Below are positions 1 through 8,696 of a DNA stretch of 30,150 bases, piece by piece. Position 1 is the stretch's first letter, and each line of letters starts with the position of its first letter. Source of the DNA: Tieghemiomyces parasiticus. Its lineage: Eukaryota; Kickxellomycota; Dimargaritomycetes; Dimargaritales; Dimargaritaceae. The notes beneath the pieces were generated by a model, which was not told the origin of the DNA, made no database searches, and saw only the letters and a program-made list of their open reading frames with translations. The stretch spans positions 1 through 30,150 of the forward strand of contig JANBPT010000574.1 in assembly GCA_027575765.1 (NCBI GenBank), in the 5' to 3' direction. The translations under genes were made by a program, and so were the position numbers.

Positions 1-72
1 CAGAGTGGTTAATGGGTATGACTAGAAATCATATGGGATCTTCCCGCGCAGGTTCAAATCCTGCAGCTGTCG
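1..72 (+). tRNA. tRNA-Ser(AGA), 5' end cut by the window edge
   Basis: The window starts inside the D arm; about ten bases of the 5' acceptor strand lie outside. The anticodon stem is perfect (17-21 with 29-33) around a seven-base loop with anticodon AGA at 24-26. A long variable arm follows (about 34-47, GGGA pairing with TCCC), typical of class II tRNA-Ser. The T arm is perfect (48-52 with 60-64) with loop TTCAAAT. The 3' acceptor strand is 65-71 and the discriminator base is G72, usual for serine tRNAs. CCA is not encoded and there is no intron in the visible part, as expected of a eukaryotic nuclear tRNA that decodes UCU/UCC codons. Confidence 0.93.
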
Positions 73-76
73 TTTT
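73..76 (+). terminator. RNA polymerase III terminator of tRNA-Ser
   Basis: A TTTT run begins directly after the discriminator base of the tRNA, the normal Pol III stop signal. A second TTTT about 24 bases further on could act as a back-up. Confidence 0.7.
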
Positions 77-2051
77 GAACGACTCTCGCCAAGATCAGTT
101 TTCTTCCATGTTTCTTAACCATCACTTTGATCTGGACTCTACTTTAACCAAAGTACGCACCAAACCATCCCCGCAGCACGTACGCGGACTGTGATATTTA
201 CTGTAGTATGTGGTTAAGATTTTATAAATGTGCTAGGTAGGAACCAGGGGTGATCAGTATTATAAACTAAGGATAGAAGACAACGATAATCTAAATTATG
301 GTGTTCTTTTCGTAGGCTTATACTGCCTGAAAGACTCCAACATGAGTCATAGTTGGCATTGTGAAAGGCGGAAAGGCAGCTAGTATTTGCCTCGTCGCCA
401 GCTAAGAAAAGGTCAACATATGATGAATCGCGACCGGATTGGCTAGTGGATAGCATGGCCTGATGCAAGATAAGGAAGACAAGTAAGGCTTGGCAGTTGG
501 CAATGGTGGTGGTGGAAATGAACCCAGTGGCTTGCGATTCGACTCTTAAGATGAGTATGTTAAGGGTGTAGGTTTTATGCATTGATGACGGGGTGGCTAT
601 CTGAAGGTGTTTTTTCTCTACCATAATGGCTATTACTCAATTTTTTATGTAACGTAACTCCTCTCCTACAACCCCATTGCAAAAATTAACCCTTAACCTT
701 CCAATGTTAGCCACTAGGTAGGCCAACAAGGTAAGCCCTCATCAATCAAAAGAGAGTTACATGCGTTGAATGCGTGGGTTACAAATAAATTAGTAGGGTA
801 TCTAACACAGTAAGGTATCACAGCCATAGAAATGAGTGGTAACAGTTGAGGATATGATGCGCTATAATTAATGTAGTGTCCATAGACCACCATATCTACT
901 CCCGACATGAATGTGTTTTAGTTACCATCTATGGGTGCATGTTCCCCGCGACCATAGGTACGCGACTGCGCGTCCCCTTCCTCAGCGGCAACCAACCAAC
1001 TCACATTTGAAGAAGCTAGCTAGCCTATGCCAACTCAGGGGCCTCCCCCCAAGACCCCACACCAGTTTGTCATTTTTCTCCTTGAATTGCCCCACAGTGC
1101 GTAGCACTCACCATTCTGACGGAGTTTCCCTTCCTCATTAATGCCTACCGATTTCTACTTGCTACAGTTTGAGCCCACATGTTTGTAGATAGTACAACTA
1201 AGTCGGTGGAGCGCGCCACCCGTGGAAGCGTAAGGCGGTGCTGCTGGAAAGCTAATATATAATGAATGATAAGAGGGACGTGTAAAGGAAACTAACCGAG
1301 GATAGGTATGGTTGGCTTATAGGAGGTCCGACTTGAGAGTGGTACGATGCCTATCACCACCGACTGAGCCGCCCAGGAATCCGTCGGATGCGATTGCGAC
1401 GTTATTGCATGCACTGCAGAGGAGTGTGGCATCCAACGGACGTGACAAGTAAAGCGGCTGGTACCGAGCTCCCATGGTAATCCAGGCCAGGCCGTCCTGC
1501 GCGCGAGGTAATTGGCTCAGGGGACTGTTGTCTATCGGCTCTAGTATGATTTACTGGCCCGGCTTATTAAAGTGGGCATCCCGTGCCGTCCATATTTTGG
1601 TCGACCGCAGCGCCCAACTGACTGTAACCGCCAGCGAGCATGATAAGGCTTCCTTTGAGAGGTGGATTGCAATGATTGGCGCGGATACAGGCTAAACCAG
1701 TAGACAAAGTCGCCGACACACCTGGCAGGCACAATTGGTAGTTCGGCGTCATTCATTAATTTTGACTGGGCGAAGTAGCCAGCAAGTGCAGCATCGTGGG
1801 AGTCTACTTCGAACATGGCGAATTGGCCTACCGTGCAACCCGCTCCCTGTTACACGATTAAATCACTATATCCCTGCTCCCCAACGTAGGCGTTTTACCT
1901 CAATGGTCATTAGTTACTTGCGCCAAGGTTTCGGCTATTTATTAATTACTGCCCCCATGCCATCCACTCCTGTCTCCTACTTGTACTTATCGTTAGGGCC
2001 TCCTTATCTACTGCTCACCGTCTTTTCTCACTTTCGGCACCCCTTATAATT
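77..2051. other. Gene-poor stretch between tRNA-Ser and the first secreted-protein gene
   Basis: I see no convincing gene in these roughly 2 kb. The longest frame is a 136-codon minus-strand ORF at 214-624, with AT-rich codon use unlike the neighbouring genes and no recognisable domain. The last 100 bases before 2052 are strongly pyrimidine-rich, as before other genes here, and are probably the leader or promoter of the first 8-Cys gene. Confidence 0.5.
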
Positions 2052-2549
2052 ATGCATTTTCGCATCACTTTCCTCGCCGTGGCTGGCTTTGTGGCTTCTA
2101 CAGTCGCGCAGTACTCACCCGCTAATTCCGATGCTTTCCCGGAGAGTATGAAGTGCCTTACCAACAACACTTGCCCTTCGTCTAGTCGCCAGCAGTGTGT
2201 GGAGGATTGCCTGGGCATTTCTTTCGACAATTACTCTGCCTGTGACAAGGACTGTTACACTGAAAACGGCGGCAGTGGCAATGGCAGCGAGGGCCTAAGT
2301 CAATCGGCCGGGTTTCAGTGCTTCGTCGACTGCGTGGTTAGCGCCCAGCAGGTCAAGTCTGCCTCCGCCACGAGCTCCGCGTCAACTTCCACCAAGGTGT
2401 CTGCAACTGCTAGCTCAGCTACTTCCTTGGACGAAAGTAGCAGCGCTGCCGACGATTCCGACACCTCCGGCACCCCGCCGTTCTCGGCTCTGACCGGTAT
2501 GACCTTCGGTCTGGCTCTAACCGCGTGGAGCTTTGGCACCCGTCTCTAA
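2052..2549 (+). CDS. Secreted 8-cysteine protein with Ser/Thr stalk and GPI-type tail, copy 1
   Basis: A 165-residue single-exon protein that I cannot assign to a named family. Residues 1-20 form a signal peptide (hydrophobic core, likely cut near the VAQ at 18-20). The mature N-terminal half carries eight cysteines at 35, 41, 49, 53, 64, 68, 90 and 94, with three CX3C pairs. Residues about 97-145 are Ser/Thr/Ala-rich, suggesting an O-glycosylated stalk, and contain acidic patches. The last 20 or so residues are moderately hydrophobic and end in AWSFGTRL, so a GPI-anchor signal is likely. N-glycosylation sequons occur at Asn38 and in NYS and NGS. Three relatives follow downstream on the same strand. 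A cell-wall or surface role is inferred from this architecture. The start is supported by the signal peptide and a pyrimidine-rich leader. Confidence 0.85.
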   Translation: MHFRITFLAVAGFVASTVAQYSPANSDAFPESMKCLTNNTCPSSSRQQCVEDCLGISFDNYSACDKDCYTENGGSGNGSEGLSQSAGFQCFVDCVVSAQQVKSASATSSASTSTKVSATASSATSLDESSSAADDSDTSGTPPFSALTGMTFGLALTAWSFGTRL

Positions 2550-3298
2550 ATACTATTATTTTAATTATTTGTTCGGGGTTTCAAGTCAAGTTTCCGAAGC
2601 AGCCTGTATTTAATATAATACCGAAAGCATAGCTCTGGTTATTATTGTTTGGCTTTTCGGGATGCGGCCGATTTCCATTAAATGATGTCTCGAGAAACTG
2701 TGGCTTTCAACCCATTCACGTGTGCGTAGTCCAATCTTAGTCCCGAGTGGCGTTGGCGGTGATACTTCCCCAATCACTATACCTAGCTTCCTTCGCTTGG
2801 CAATTATCCGTTTTTAGATATTTTTAGAAATTAGTCTGCCTAACCGGCGCTCTGGCTTACATAATCCTCAGTACCTGCCTCCCCTGCCCATGATCAGCAA
2901 CCAATCCGTCGCAGTCGAGCGATATGATTGCCTCGGTGACTCCAACTTTCACCACCTACCAGTGGTTAAGTAGTGAGGATCTCCCTGCAGCTCCCCAGTC
3001 ACTTGACTCCCTTCACATTATCACCTGTACAAGATTTCCCCCAACGGACGTATCGGCTTTGGTGAAATATCGTTATAAAAAAAGAATGGGGTATACTCCG
3101 CCCTGATCATAATCAATTCACATAATGTAAGGAACTATATCCCCTGTGCCACCTCACAATATCGAAATCCGGGGAATTCCTTAAAAAGTTGTCGACTCGG
3201 CGCCTTTGGAGCAACCCTTCACCCATCCCACCAGCATTCATTTATTATTCCTACCTTCCATCGGTCCTTTCAATACTTAATCTGTATTCTCCTCAACC
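2550..3298. other. Intergenic region between secreted-protein copies 1 and 2
   Basis: AT-rich sequence directly after the copy 1 stop (3' untranslated region), then a candidate TATA element at 3074-3080 and a pyrimidine-rich leader over the last 80 bases before the copy 2 start. No ORF here looks real. Confidence 0.5.
3074..3080 (+). promoter_or_regulatory. Candidate TATA box of secreted-protein copy 2
   Basis: TATAAAA lies about 220 bases before the ATG at 3299 and upstream of a long pyrimidine-rich leader. The distance allows a 5' untranslated region of around 150-190 bases. Position and sequence fit, but the region is AT-rich and chance occurrence is possible. Confidence 0.35.
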
Positions 3299-3817
3299 AT
3301 GCAGGTTCCCCTGGCTCTACTGGCCTTTACTGGCCTTGCGGCCTTCACGGTCGCCCAAAACTCAACGGATGACTTCGACTCCCTGCCTGATAGCATGAAG
3401 TGCCTAACCAACGACGATTGCCCGTCAGGCGATGGTGAGAAATGCGTAGAGGATTGCCTAGGTATCCCCTACCCTACTTTCGAAAACTGCAACAACGACT
3501 GCTACCTCGCCAACGGCGGCGAGGACTTGAATCGAGCGGCCGGATTCAAGTGCTTCGTGGACTGCGTGGTTGAGGCCCAGCAGAAGAGCTCTACGCCCAC
3601 CACGAGTTCCGCGTCTGTCAGAAACCCGACCACATCGGCCACCACCAGCACCACCTCCGTCAAAATGTCCCAGGCGACCAGTTCAGCCACCGAATCCGAC
3701 GATTCAAGCAGTACCCCTGACGACTTCAGCGCCGCCAGTGCTCAGCGTTCCTCAGTCTTAGCCAGTGTCGCCTGTGGTTTTGCCTTCACTGCGTGGAGCT
3801 TCGCTGGCCGTCTTTAA
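3299..3817 (+). CDS. Secreted 8-cysteine protein with Ser/Thr stalk and GPI-type tail, copy 2
   Basis: A 172-residue single-exon paralogue and the closest relative of copy 1. Signal peptide 1-20 ends in VAQ, followed by an NST sequon. The motif before the first cysteine (P-x-S-M-K-C) is shared with copy 1. Core cysteines are at 35, 41, 49, 53, 64, 68, 85 and 89; only the gap before the last pair differs (16 instead of 21 residues). Residues about 95-150 form a Ser/Thr/Pro-rich stalk. The hydrophobic tail contains one extra cysteine (VACGF) and ends in AWSFAGRL, nearly the same ending as copy 1. It is probably exported and GPI-anchored to membrane or wall. Function is unknown. No intron is needed. 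Confidence 0.86.
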   Translation: MQVPLALLAFTGLAAFTVAQNSTDDFDSLPDSMKCLTNDDCPSGDGEKCVEDCLGIPYPTFENCNNDCYLANGGEDLNRAAGFKCFVDCVVEAQQKSSTPTTSSASVRNPTTSATTSTTSVKMSQATSSATESDDSSSTPDDFSAASAQRSSVLASVACGFAFTAWSFAGRL

Positions 3818-3995
3818 TTTTACTTCGTTTGGCCTTTGGCCGGGCCGAATTACTCGAACCGTACCGAAGTAGTGTGTACGCTTACAAGACACCCACTTCT
3901 ACTTAATACCACACCCGGCCATTAGATCTGCTTATCTACTTCACAATATTAACCTCTTTACTTGTATTGCCATCGGTACTACTGAGCTTGTCATT

Positions 3996-4001
3996 AATAA
4001 A
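3996..4001 (+). terminator. Candidate poly(A) signal of copy 2
   Basis: AATAAA about 180 bases after the stop at 3817, the first canonical hexamer downstream of the gene. Confidence 0.4.
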
Positions 4002-4393
4002 CTATCCGTGACTAACTTGGCTACTACATTGCAGCCCTATCTAACATGCCAGTTGAACAGCTGACGGACATGGTGGACTTGGACTTGATCAGCCGTGCAC
4101 CCTTAAGTCGGTAAACGCCAATGATTTAGAACGACGCCTTTCTGTGAACTGGCCAGGTCCACCCTTCACTTAGATTCTGGCGGTTTCGACTATCGTTTTG
4201 GTTCACCTGTAATCCGGCAATCAATCGAGAAGATTTCCCTTCGCTAGCCTGCCGACCTCGTTTTCCCGTGCGGGCTGTTCTGGCCTTAACTTCAGCCTTA
4301 GTAGCCTCAAAGAGGGTGTTTTTTTCTCCCGATATTCTCCGATTAATCAGCCTTGCGTATCACCTCGCCCCCTTACCATTCGACATTCGCCCG

Positions 4394-4438
4394 CTCCCAC
4401 CTGCCCACTCGACTTGGCGGTGAGGTGGGTGATGGGAG
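4394..4438. repeat. Imperfect inverted repeat
   Basis: CTCCCA (4394-4399) and CCCAC (4404-4408) can pair with TGGGAG (4433-4438) and GTGGG (4425-4429) across a 16-base loop, giving 11 pairs with an internal loop. It lies about 220 bases upstream of copy 3. It could be a hairpin, a paired binding site, or chance in C/G-rich sequence. Confidence 0.3.
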
Positions 4439-4655
4439 GACAGTGGAATACTCTGTAGCCCACCCAACTAAAATGAAATAAAATGCCGCAATAATATAAG
4501 TAGCACTGGTCTTAATACCTCGATTCTTGCTAGGTTAAAGTGACGACCTTAAATGCGCGCCATTGCGGCTTTTGCGGCCGGCAGTATGTTCATCCCTTTC
4601 TATCCTGTCTTCTAAATATTAAGCCACGGCCTCTACCCACTTCCAGTCACCTACT

Positions 4656-5123
4656 ATGAAGTTCAGCCTGTCTCTGTTCGGTTTCGCCAGCATCGTCATC
4701 TTGGTTGCTTCTCAGAGCGATAGTGAGCTTTTGGCCGTTCTCCCTAATGGCATGAAATTCATGGTCACTGACGCTTGCCAGACGGCGAATGAGCAAGAGT
4801 GCGTGAGGGACTGTTTGCGTATTCCTTACAGTAAATTCATTGCTTGCAACGATAGGTGCTATGACAAAGATAACGACGCCCAGAACTCTGCTCAGGATCT
4901 CATCCAGTCAGAAGGCTTCAAATGCTTTGTCGACTGTATTGCCGTGGCCTAGAGTGTTAACGCTACCTCCATCACGAGCCCTGCATCCGCCAGCCCCTCG
5001 ACTGCCGCCGCGGATGACAGTGGTGCCCCCATCGATGCATCCACAGCCTCCAGCGCCCATCATTTATTGGTTCCAGCTGGTACCCTGGCGCTCACCGTGT
5101 GGAGCCTCTCCGGCCGACTCTAA
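4656..5123 (+). pseudogene. Secreted 8-cysteine family, copy 3, interrupted by an in-frame TAG
   Basis: The frame opens with a signal peptide (1-20) and aligns without gaps to copy 1 through residue 98. TAG at 4950-4952 (codon 99) sits where copies 1 and 2 have Gln, coded CAG in copy 1, so one C-to-T change explains it. Beyond the stop the same frame stays open for 56 codons. It encodes a Ser/Thr/Ala-rich stalk and a hydrophobic tail ending in VWSLSGRL, matching copies 1 and 2, and ends with TAA at 5121-5123. In addition the first core cysteine is Phe35 (TTC); the other seven are in place (41, 49, 53, 64, 68, 90, 94). It is either a recent pseudogene or a gene now making a 98-residue soluble secreted protein with no anchor. 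Confidence 0.85.
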
Positions 5124-6707
5124 TGAGGTTATCTACAACCATTTACATATCGACTGCTCGCAGTATATGCGCCCTATCTAAAATCTTCATTCCAGTCACC
5201 TGGATGCAGTAATATACCACATGGCAGCCTTCGACATTAATCTACACGTCGGTTCAAGCTAGCCTAATTTAATGTAAACGGCCCCGGCTCAGCTGTCTGC
5301 CACGCCCCTTGCTTGCGGCCATGTTTCGCATTATACGGACTGCCACGGCGGCCGGTTTGAACCGTACCCTGGGTCGTGAAAACATGCAAAACATCGTATA
5401 TCCTCTATTCAACGACCGGACCCGGCGATCTGCCCTGCCTACTCTCACCGCCTTCCCTTACCACCAGCACTTCCAAATGGCAGAGGAGCTGGTAGATAAG
5501 TGCAGGTGCGAAGACACCATGATTGCACAGGTAGATGTGCTCCGGGCCCTCGGATGAGAGCCTCTCCACCTCCCTTGGTTTCCCCCATTATAGTAGAAGA
5601 CATGCAGACCATTTATCCAATGCAGGAAAAGGAGACTTGGCGCCGCGGCAAGTCCCTGGGCACACTCCGAGGCGCCTTTGCATTTTTCAGCCGTATTTCC
5701 TGGAGCAATCAATATTCTTTTTATCCTCCGAGGGTGCATAAATACCAACGCACTTTCGATAGCGTACCATTTCCCCTATTATCAACTCCCAGGTTCTTTC
5801 TAGCTCAAATGCACAGTCCCTCATTGAAACCTACTTCGGTTCTCTCTATAAACCGATATGTATCCGCCTATTTGATTTATCGGATGTCGTCCCACACGAA
5901 AATGTGGCACACGGGGCCAACGCTGTATGGCGAGGAGCAAATCGACACGGGTGCCCTAAGCAGGGTACGCAGGGGGGGGGAGACATACGGCACCATGCAA
6001 TATCACTCGTAGCGCAGAGCACCAGGGCTTATCAGCAGAGGGGTTGACGTGGCTTAACATCCAGATTTATGACTACAGCTGCTAGAGACTATACCCTCAA
6101 AAATGGGCATTGGGGTATATCCCTAGCCCTTGGTCTGCACCACTAATTCCAGAAAATACGTGTAGGTAATGGCAGTGGCAGCGTGATGTAGTTCATTGAT
6201 CACCGACATATGATCCTAAAGGATCAGCTTCCTTACCTGGTTGACTGGTCGTCATCTCAAACTCCCGGCCTCTACTCAACAGCGGATGATTGCGGGTAAG
6301 GTTGGGAAAGAGTGGCCGCGGATATACCATTCGTATTCCGATATTCGGATAGATGCTCAGACTTACCTTGATCAAGGGGTGCCGGTCAACTGAATGTAAG
6401 AAAATTATGCTTAGGCTGGCCGTTTGAACGCTTCTTTCCGCCCTGTTGTATTGGCGGCCTCACTTCCCGATTCACCTTCGATTTAGGAGACGTCGTGCTT
6501 TGGTCACCCGGGCCAAAGGACCGAACACCATTTAAATTGTGCCCGTGTCCCCCCCTTACTCTTTGATACACACTTTAGACTCCCCCCATTAAGGGCTTCC
6601 TTTGGCGTTCTTCCATCGCACCCTTATCTCAGCACAACCTCACTTTTCTATTCTACTTGTACCTGCTAGACACCTTTCTAGTCCCACCTAGTCATCCCAT
6701 TGGTATC
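5124..6707. other. Long intergenic region between copies 3 and 4
   Basis: About 1.6 kb. The only frame worth naming is the short ORF at 5321-5557, listed separately. A frame on the plus strand at about 5608-6012 is open but shows no domain and no clear codon bias. A run of nine G occurs near 5970. The last 110 bases before 6708 are pyrimidine-rich. I found no degenerate fifth copy of the 8-Cys family in any frame. Confidence 0.45.
5321..5557 (+). CDS. Short hypothetical ORF with a mitochondrial-type N-terminus
   Basis: Seventy-eight codons from ATG, with C-ending codons similar to the real genes of the window. The first 17 residues (MFRIIRTATAAGLNRTL) have Arg, Thr and Ala and no acidic residue, as in a mitochondrial presequence. 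The remainder shows no known domain. A possible donor (CAG|GTAGAT, after 5530) and acceptor (ATGCAG|ACC, exon from 5608) would join it in phase to a longer downstream frame, so the true end is uncertain. It may equally be a chance frame or gene remnant. Confidence 0.22.
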   Translation: MFRIIRTATAAGLNRTLGRENMQNIVYPLFNDRTRRSALPTLTAFPYHQHFQMAEELVDKCRCEDTMIAQVDVLRALG

Positions 6708-7280
6708 ATGCTCTTCTATTCCACGCGGATTATAGTCCTGAGTCTTGGGATGGTCACAGTCGGCCACAACGTCCGGGCCGCCAGTGGCGGGGCACAGGAT
6801 TTCATTGGGGTTCCAGCGCAATTCCACTGTTACTTCACAGCGATCTGTGACTACCCCAACAGTACCGATTGCACACGAAATTGCCTCCACGTTTCTACCT
6901 CAGCAGCCCAGAACTGCAACACCCGCTGTCTAGCTAATGTGACCCCAGGAAGCGACATGCAGGGCCCGCATACGTGCTTCTTTGACTGCATTACGGACGC
7001 CCAGAACAATAAGTCCAGCAGCGCCACCTCGAGTACTACGATCAGCTCAACTCAGATGATTTCTAGCTCAACGGCGGGGTCAGCCTCGTCTTCCCAGTCG
7101 TCCCGGGTGAGTAGCACCGCGTCATCTTCCTCCAGCTCCAAGCCGACGTCCGCTGCTCCATCCCCCAGCAGCCTCGGTAGTAATGAACCCTTCACGGATA
7201 CCAGCAACGCAAAGTCCCTCTCGGTTGGTGGAAGCTGGGCTCTGGCCGCCGCGACCCTGGGAGCCCTACTCACCAAATAA
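6708..7280 (+). CDS. Secreted 8-cysteine protein with long Ser-rich stalk, divergent copy 4
   Basis: A 190-residue single-exon member, clearly related to copies 1-3 by cysteine spacing but little by sequence. ATG 6708 gives a signal peptide (about 1-25, ending near VRAASG); the frame further upstream has no ATG. Cysteines are at 41, 47, 55, 59, 70, 74, 90 and 94, keeping the x5, x7, x3, x10, x3 and final x3 gaps, with a 15-residue gap before the last pair. The final pair sits in CFFDC, versus CFVDC in the others. Residues about 100-165 are dominated by serine runs. The hydrophobic C-terminus (about 172-190) suggests a GPI signal but ends in LLTK and lacks the W-S-x-x-x-R-L ending of copies 1-3. 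Probably a cell-surface mannoprotein-like protein; function unknown. Confidence 0.82.
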   Translation: MLFYSTRIIVLSLGMVTVGHNVRAASGGAQDFIGVPAQFHCYFTAICDYPNSTDCTRNCLHVSTSAAQNCNTRCLANVTPGSDMQGPHTCFFDCITDAQNNKSSSATSSTTISSTQMISSSTAGSASSSQSSRVSSTASSSSSSKPTSAAPSPSSLGSNEPFTDTSNAKSLSVGGSWALAAATLGALLTK

Positions 7281-7281
7281 A
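7276..7281 (+). terminator. AATAAA overlapping the stop codon of copy 4
   Basis: The TAA stop (7278-7280) lies inside an AATAAA hexamer. If used, it would give a 3' untranslated region of only some 15-30 bases. It may be coincidental. Confidence 0.25.
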
Positions 7282-8696
7282 GGTTATCGGAAATGTCCCT
7301 CGCATGCATCTCATCTTTAACTGTTTAGCCATCATTATACTCTTTTATAATCAGTGGTAACTCTAAAACTATAATTCCTTGGGCGTTTAAAGCGTCGTCC
7401 CGCTGTATGACGGGGGATTGTTAACTGAGATACCGAAATGTTAATTTTTAGGCTTCAAAGTTCGATGCTGGTTGCCACAATGGGCATTGCCCCGGGCCTA
7501 TTTCTTGCGGAGTTCGTCAGCCGTGGTTGACGGAACACCGCTCGGTGGCCGCAGAGATGCCTCCTCGAGTCGGACTTTCTGTAAATATCGGGCCGATGCC
7601 GGTATAGGGGCCAGTTATTGCGGAAAGGGAGATGGGCGCGTGAGTGCTAGTGTTGGTTACCCTAGTTGGGGGCCAGCTAGAGTCCCATGGGGAAGGAGGT
7701 GCGGACTGTAACGTACGCCACCTGACAGCCTTAATAACCTACCCGTTCATATTCACGGGCTTCACCAATCATCCGCCGGAAATTTGTGACACCAAGGTAA
7801 CTGCCCCAGCCTACGTGGGGTGGTCATCCCCAAGCCAAGGGTAAAAAGTGGTGTTGGTAGAGTTGAGGTGTTAGTGAAAGGAGTCCGGATCCGCGATAGC
7901 ACGGTTACACTTGCGGTGGTGAACAGTTTGCGTTTCCTGGCGCAGTGGGTGGCTGGGGACGGCCATTTGCACCTATACTGTTAAGCCTGGGTCACCTACC
8001 CGTGAGGGCAACGAGAGCGCCGACGGCCGTGTAATGAACCCCATTGAGCAGGCGTGTGGAGTTCATTGTGCAAATCAGAGGAAAGTGCGGTGATTGTGGG
8101 ACGCGAAAGGTGAGAAACAGAATGCTGCTTGCAGAAAGATTGGTAACGGGAGGTGGTTGCCAAAAGGGCAATAGCAATGGTTAAAAAGGAGTGGCGATTT
8201 GCTCGGCGTTGCTGGGTGACGTACCCAGCAAAGGGTCTTCTACTCCACCAGCCTAGTGCTGACATGATTCACACCCCACTGACCTAATTGCTTGGGACAT
8301 AAGCCCAGAGACAGCTGCTGTGAGGGCCAACACACAGGGGGTCCTGGACTGGGTCTATGCTCCTGCCCGATAGCACCGACTGCCGCTAGGGGTCAGGCCG
8401 CTCCCATGAACGACGGTTTCCTCCACCCACTATGACCTCTCCGGCCGTGTGGACTGTGGGCAGTAAGGCGGGCTAGCCCAGGCCCCGGAGAGTTAAGCTA
8501 GGGCCGTTCAGTATCAATAGGGCGGGGAACGAAGGATTCGACCTTGACTCCACCGTCAGCCCCTCACCCTCTCACATCCCTAACCTTGCGGGGTTCTTTA
8601 GCGACACATCAGCCTTGCGCAATACAGCCTGCATCTTCGGCCTCCCCAGACCCACCCCCTCCCCCCTCTTACGCCAGCTTGACCGGGGTAGACACG
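7282..8696. other. Intergenic region before TRS85
   Basis: About 1.4 kb without a convincing gene; frames present are short and lack C-ending codon bias. The sequence becomes GC-rich after about 7900. An open frame in phase with TRS85 runs from about 8544 to 8696 but contains no ATG, so it is treated as leader or promoter. Confidence 0.45.

Larger units (their letters stand above)
3818..4655. other. Intergenic region between copies 2 and 3
   Basis: No coding frame is supported. It contains a candidate poly(A) signal for copy 2 (3996-4001), an imperfect inverted repeat (4394-4438) and a pyrimidine-rich leader over about the last 65 bases before 4656. Confidence 0.5.

Noticed and set aside
214..624. 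136-codon minus-strand ORF in the left spacer
   Set aside because: Codon use is AT-rich and unlike the other genes, no signal peptide or domain is seen, and no supporting splice or promoter signal was found. It cannot be excluded as a fast-evolving gene.
4950..4952. Reassignment of TAG as a sense codon
   Set aside because: TAG ends RPC37 in a context where a stop is expected, and no other gene here has an internal TAG.
5353..5363. tRNA B-box-like sequence on the minus strand
   Set aside because: Two mismatches to the consensus and no cloverleaf can be drawn around it.
2052..7280. CFEM domain or hydrophobin identity for the 8-Cys proteins
   Set aside because: Hydrophobins need adjacent CC pairs, absent here. 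CFEM has different spacing and lacks the three CX3C pairs.
8544..8696. N-terminal extension of TRS85
   Set aside because: The frame is open but begins with a non-ATG codon and gives a low-complexity Pro/Ser/Ala peptide. The ATG at 8697 has good context.
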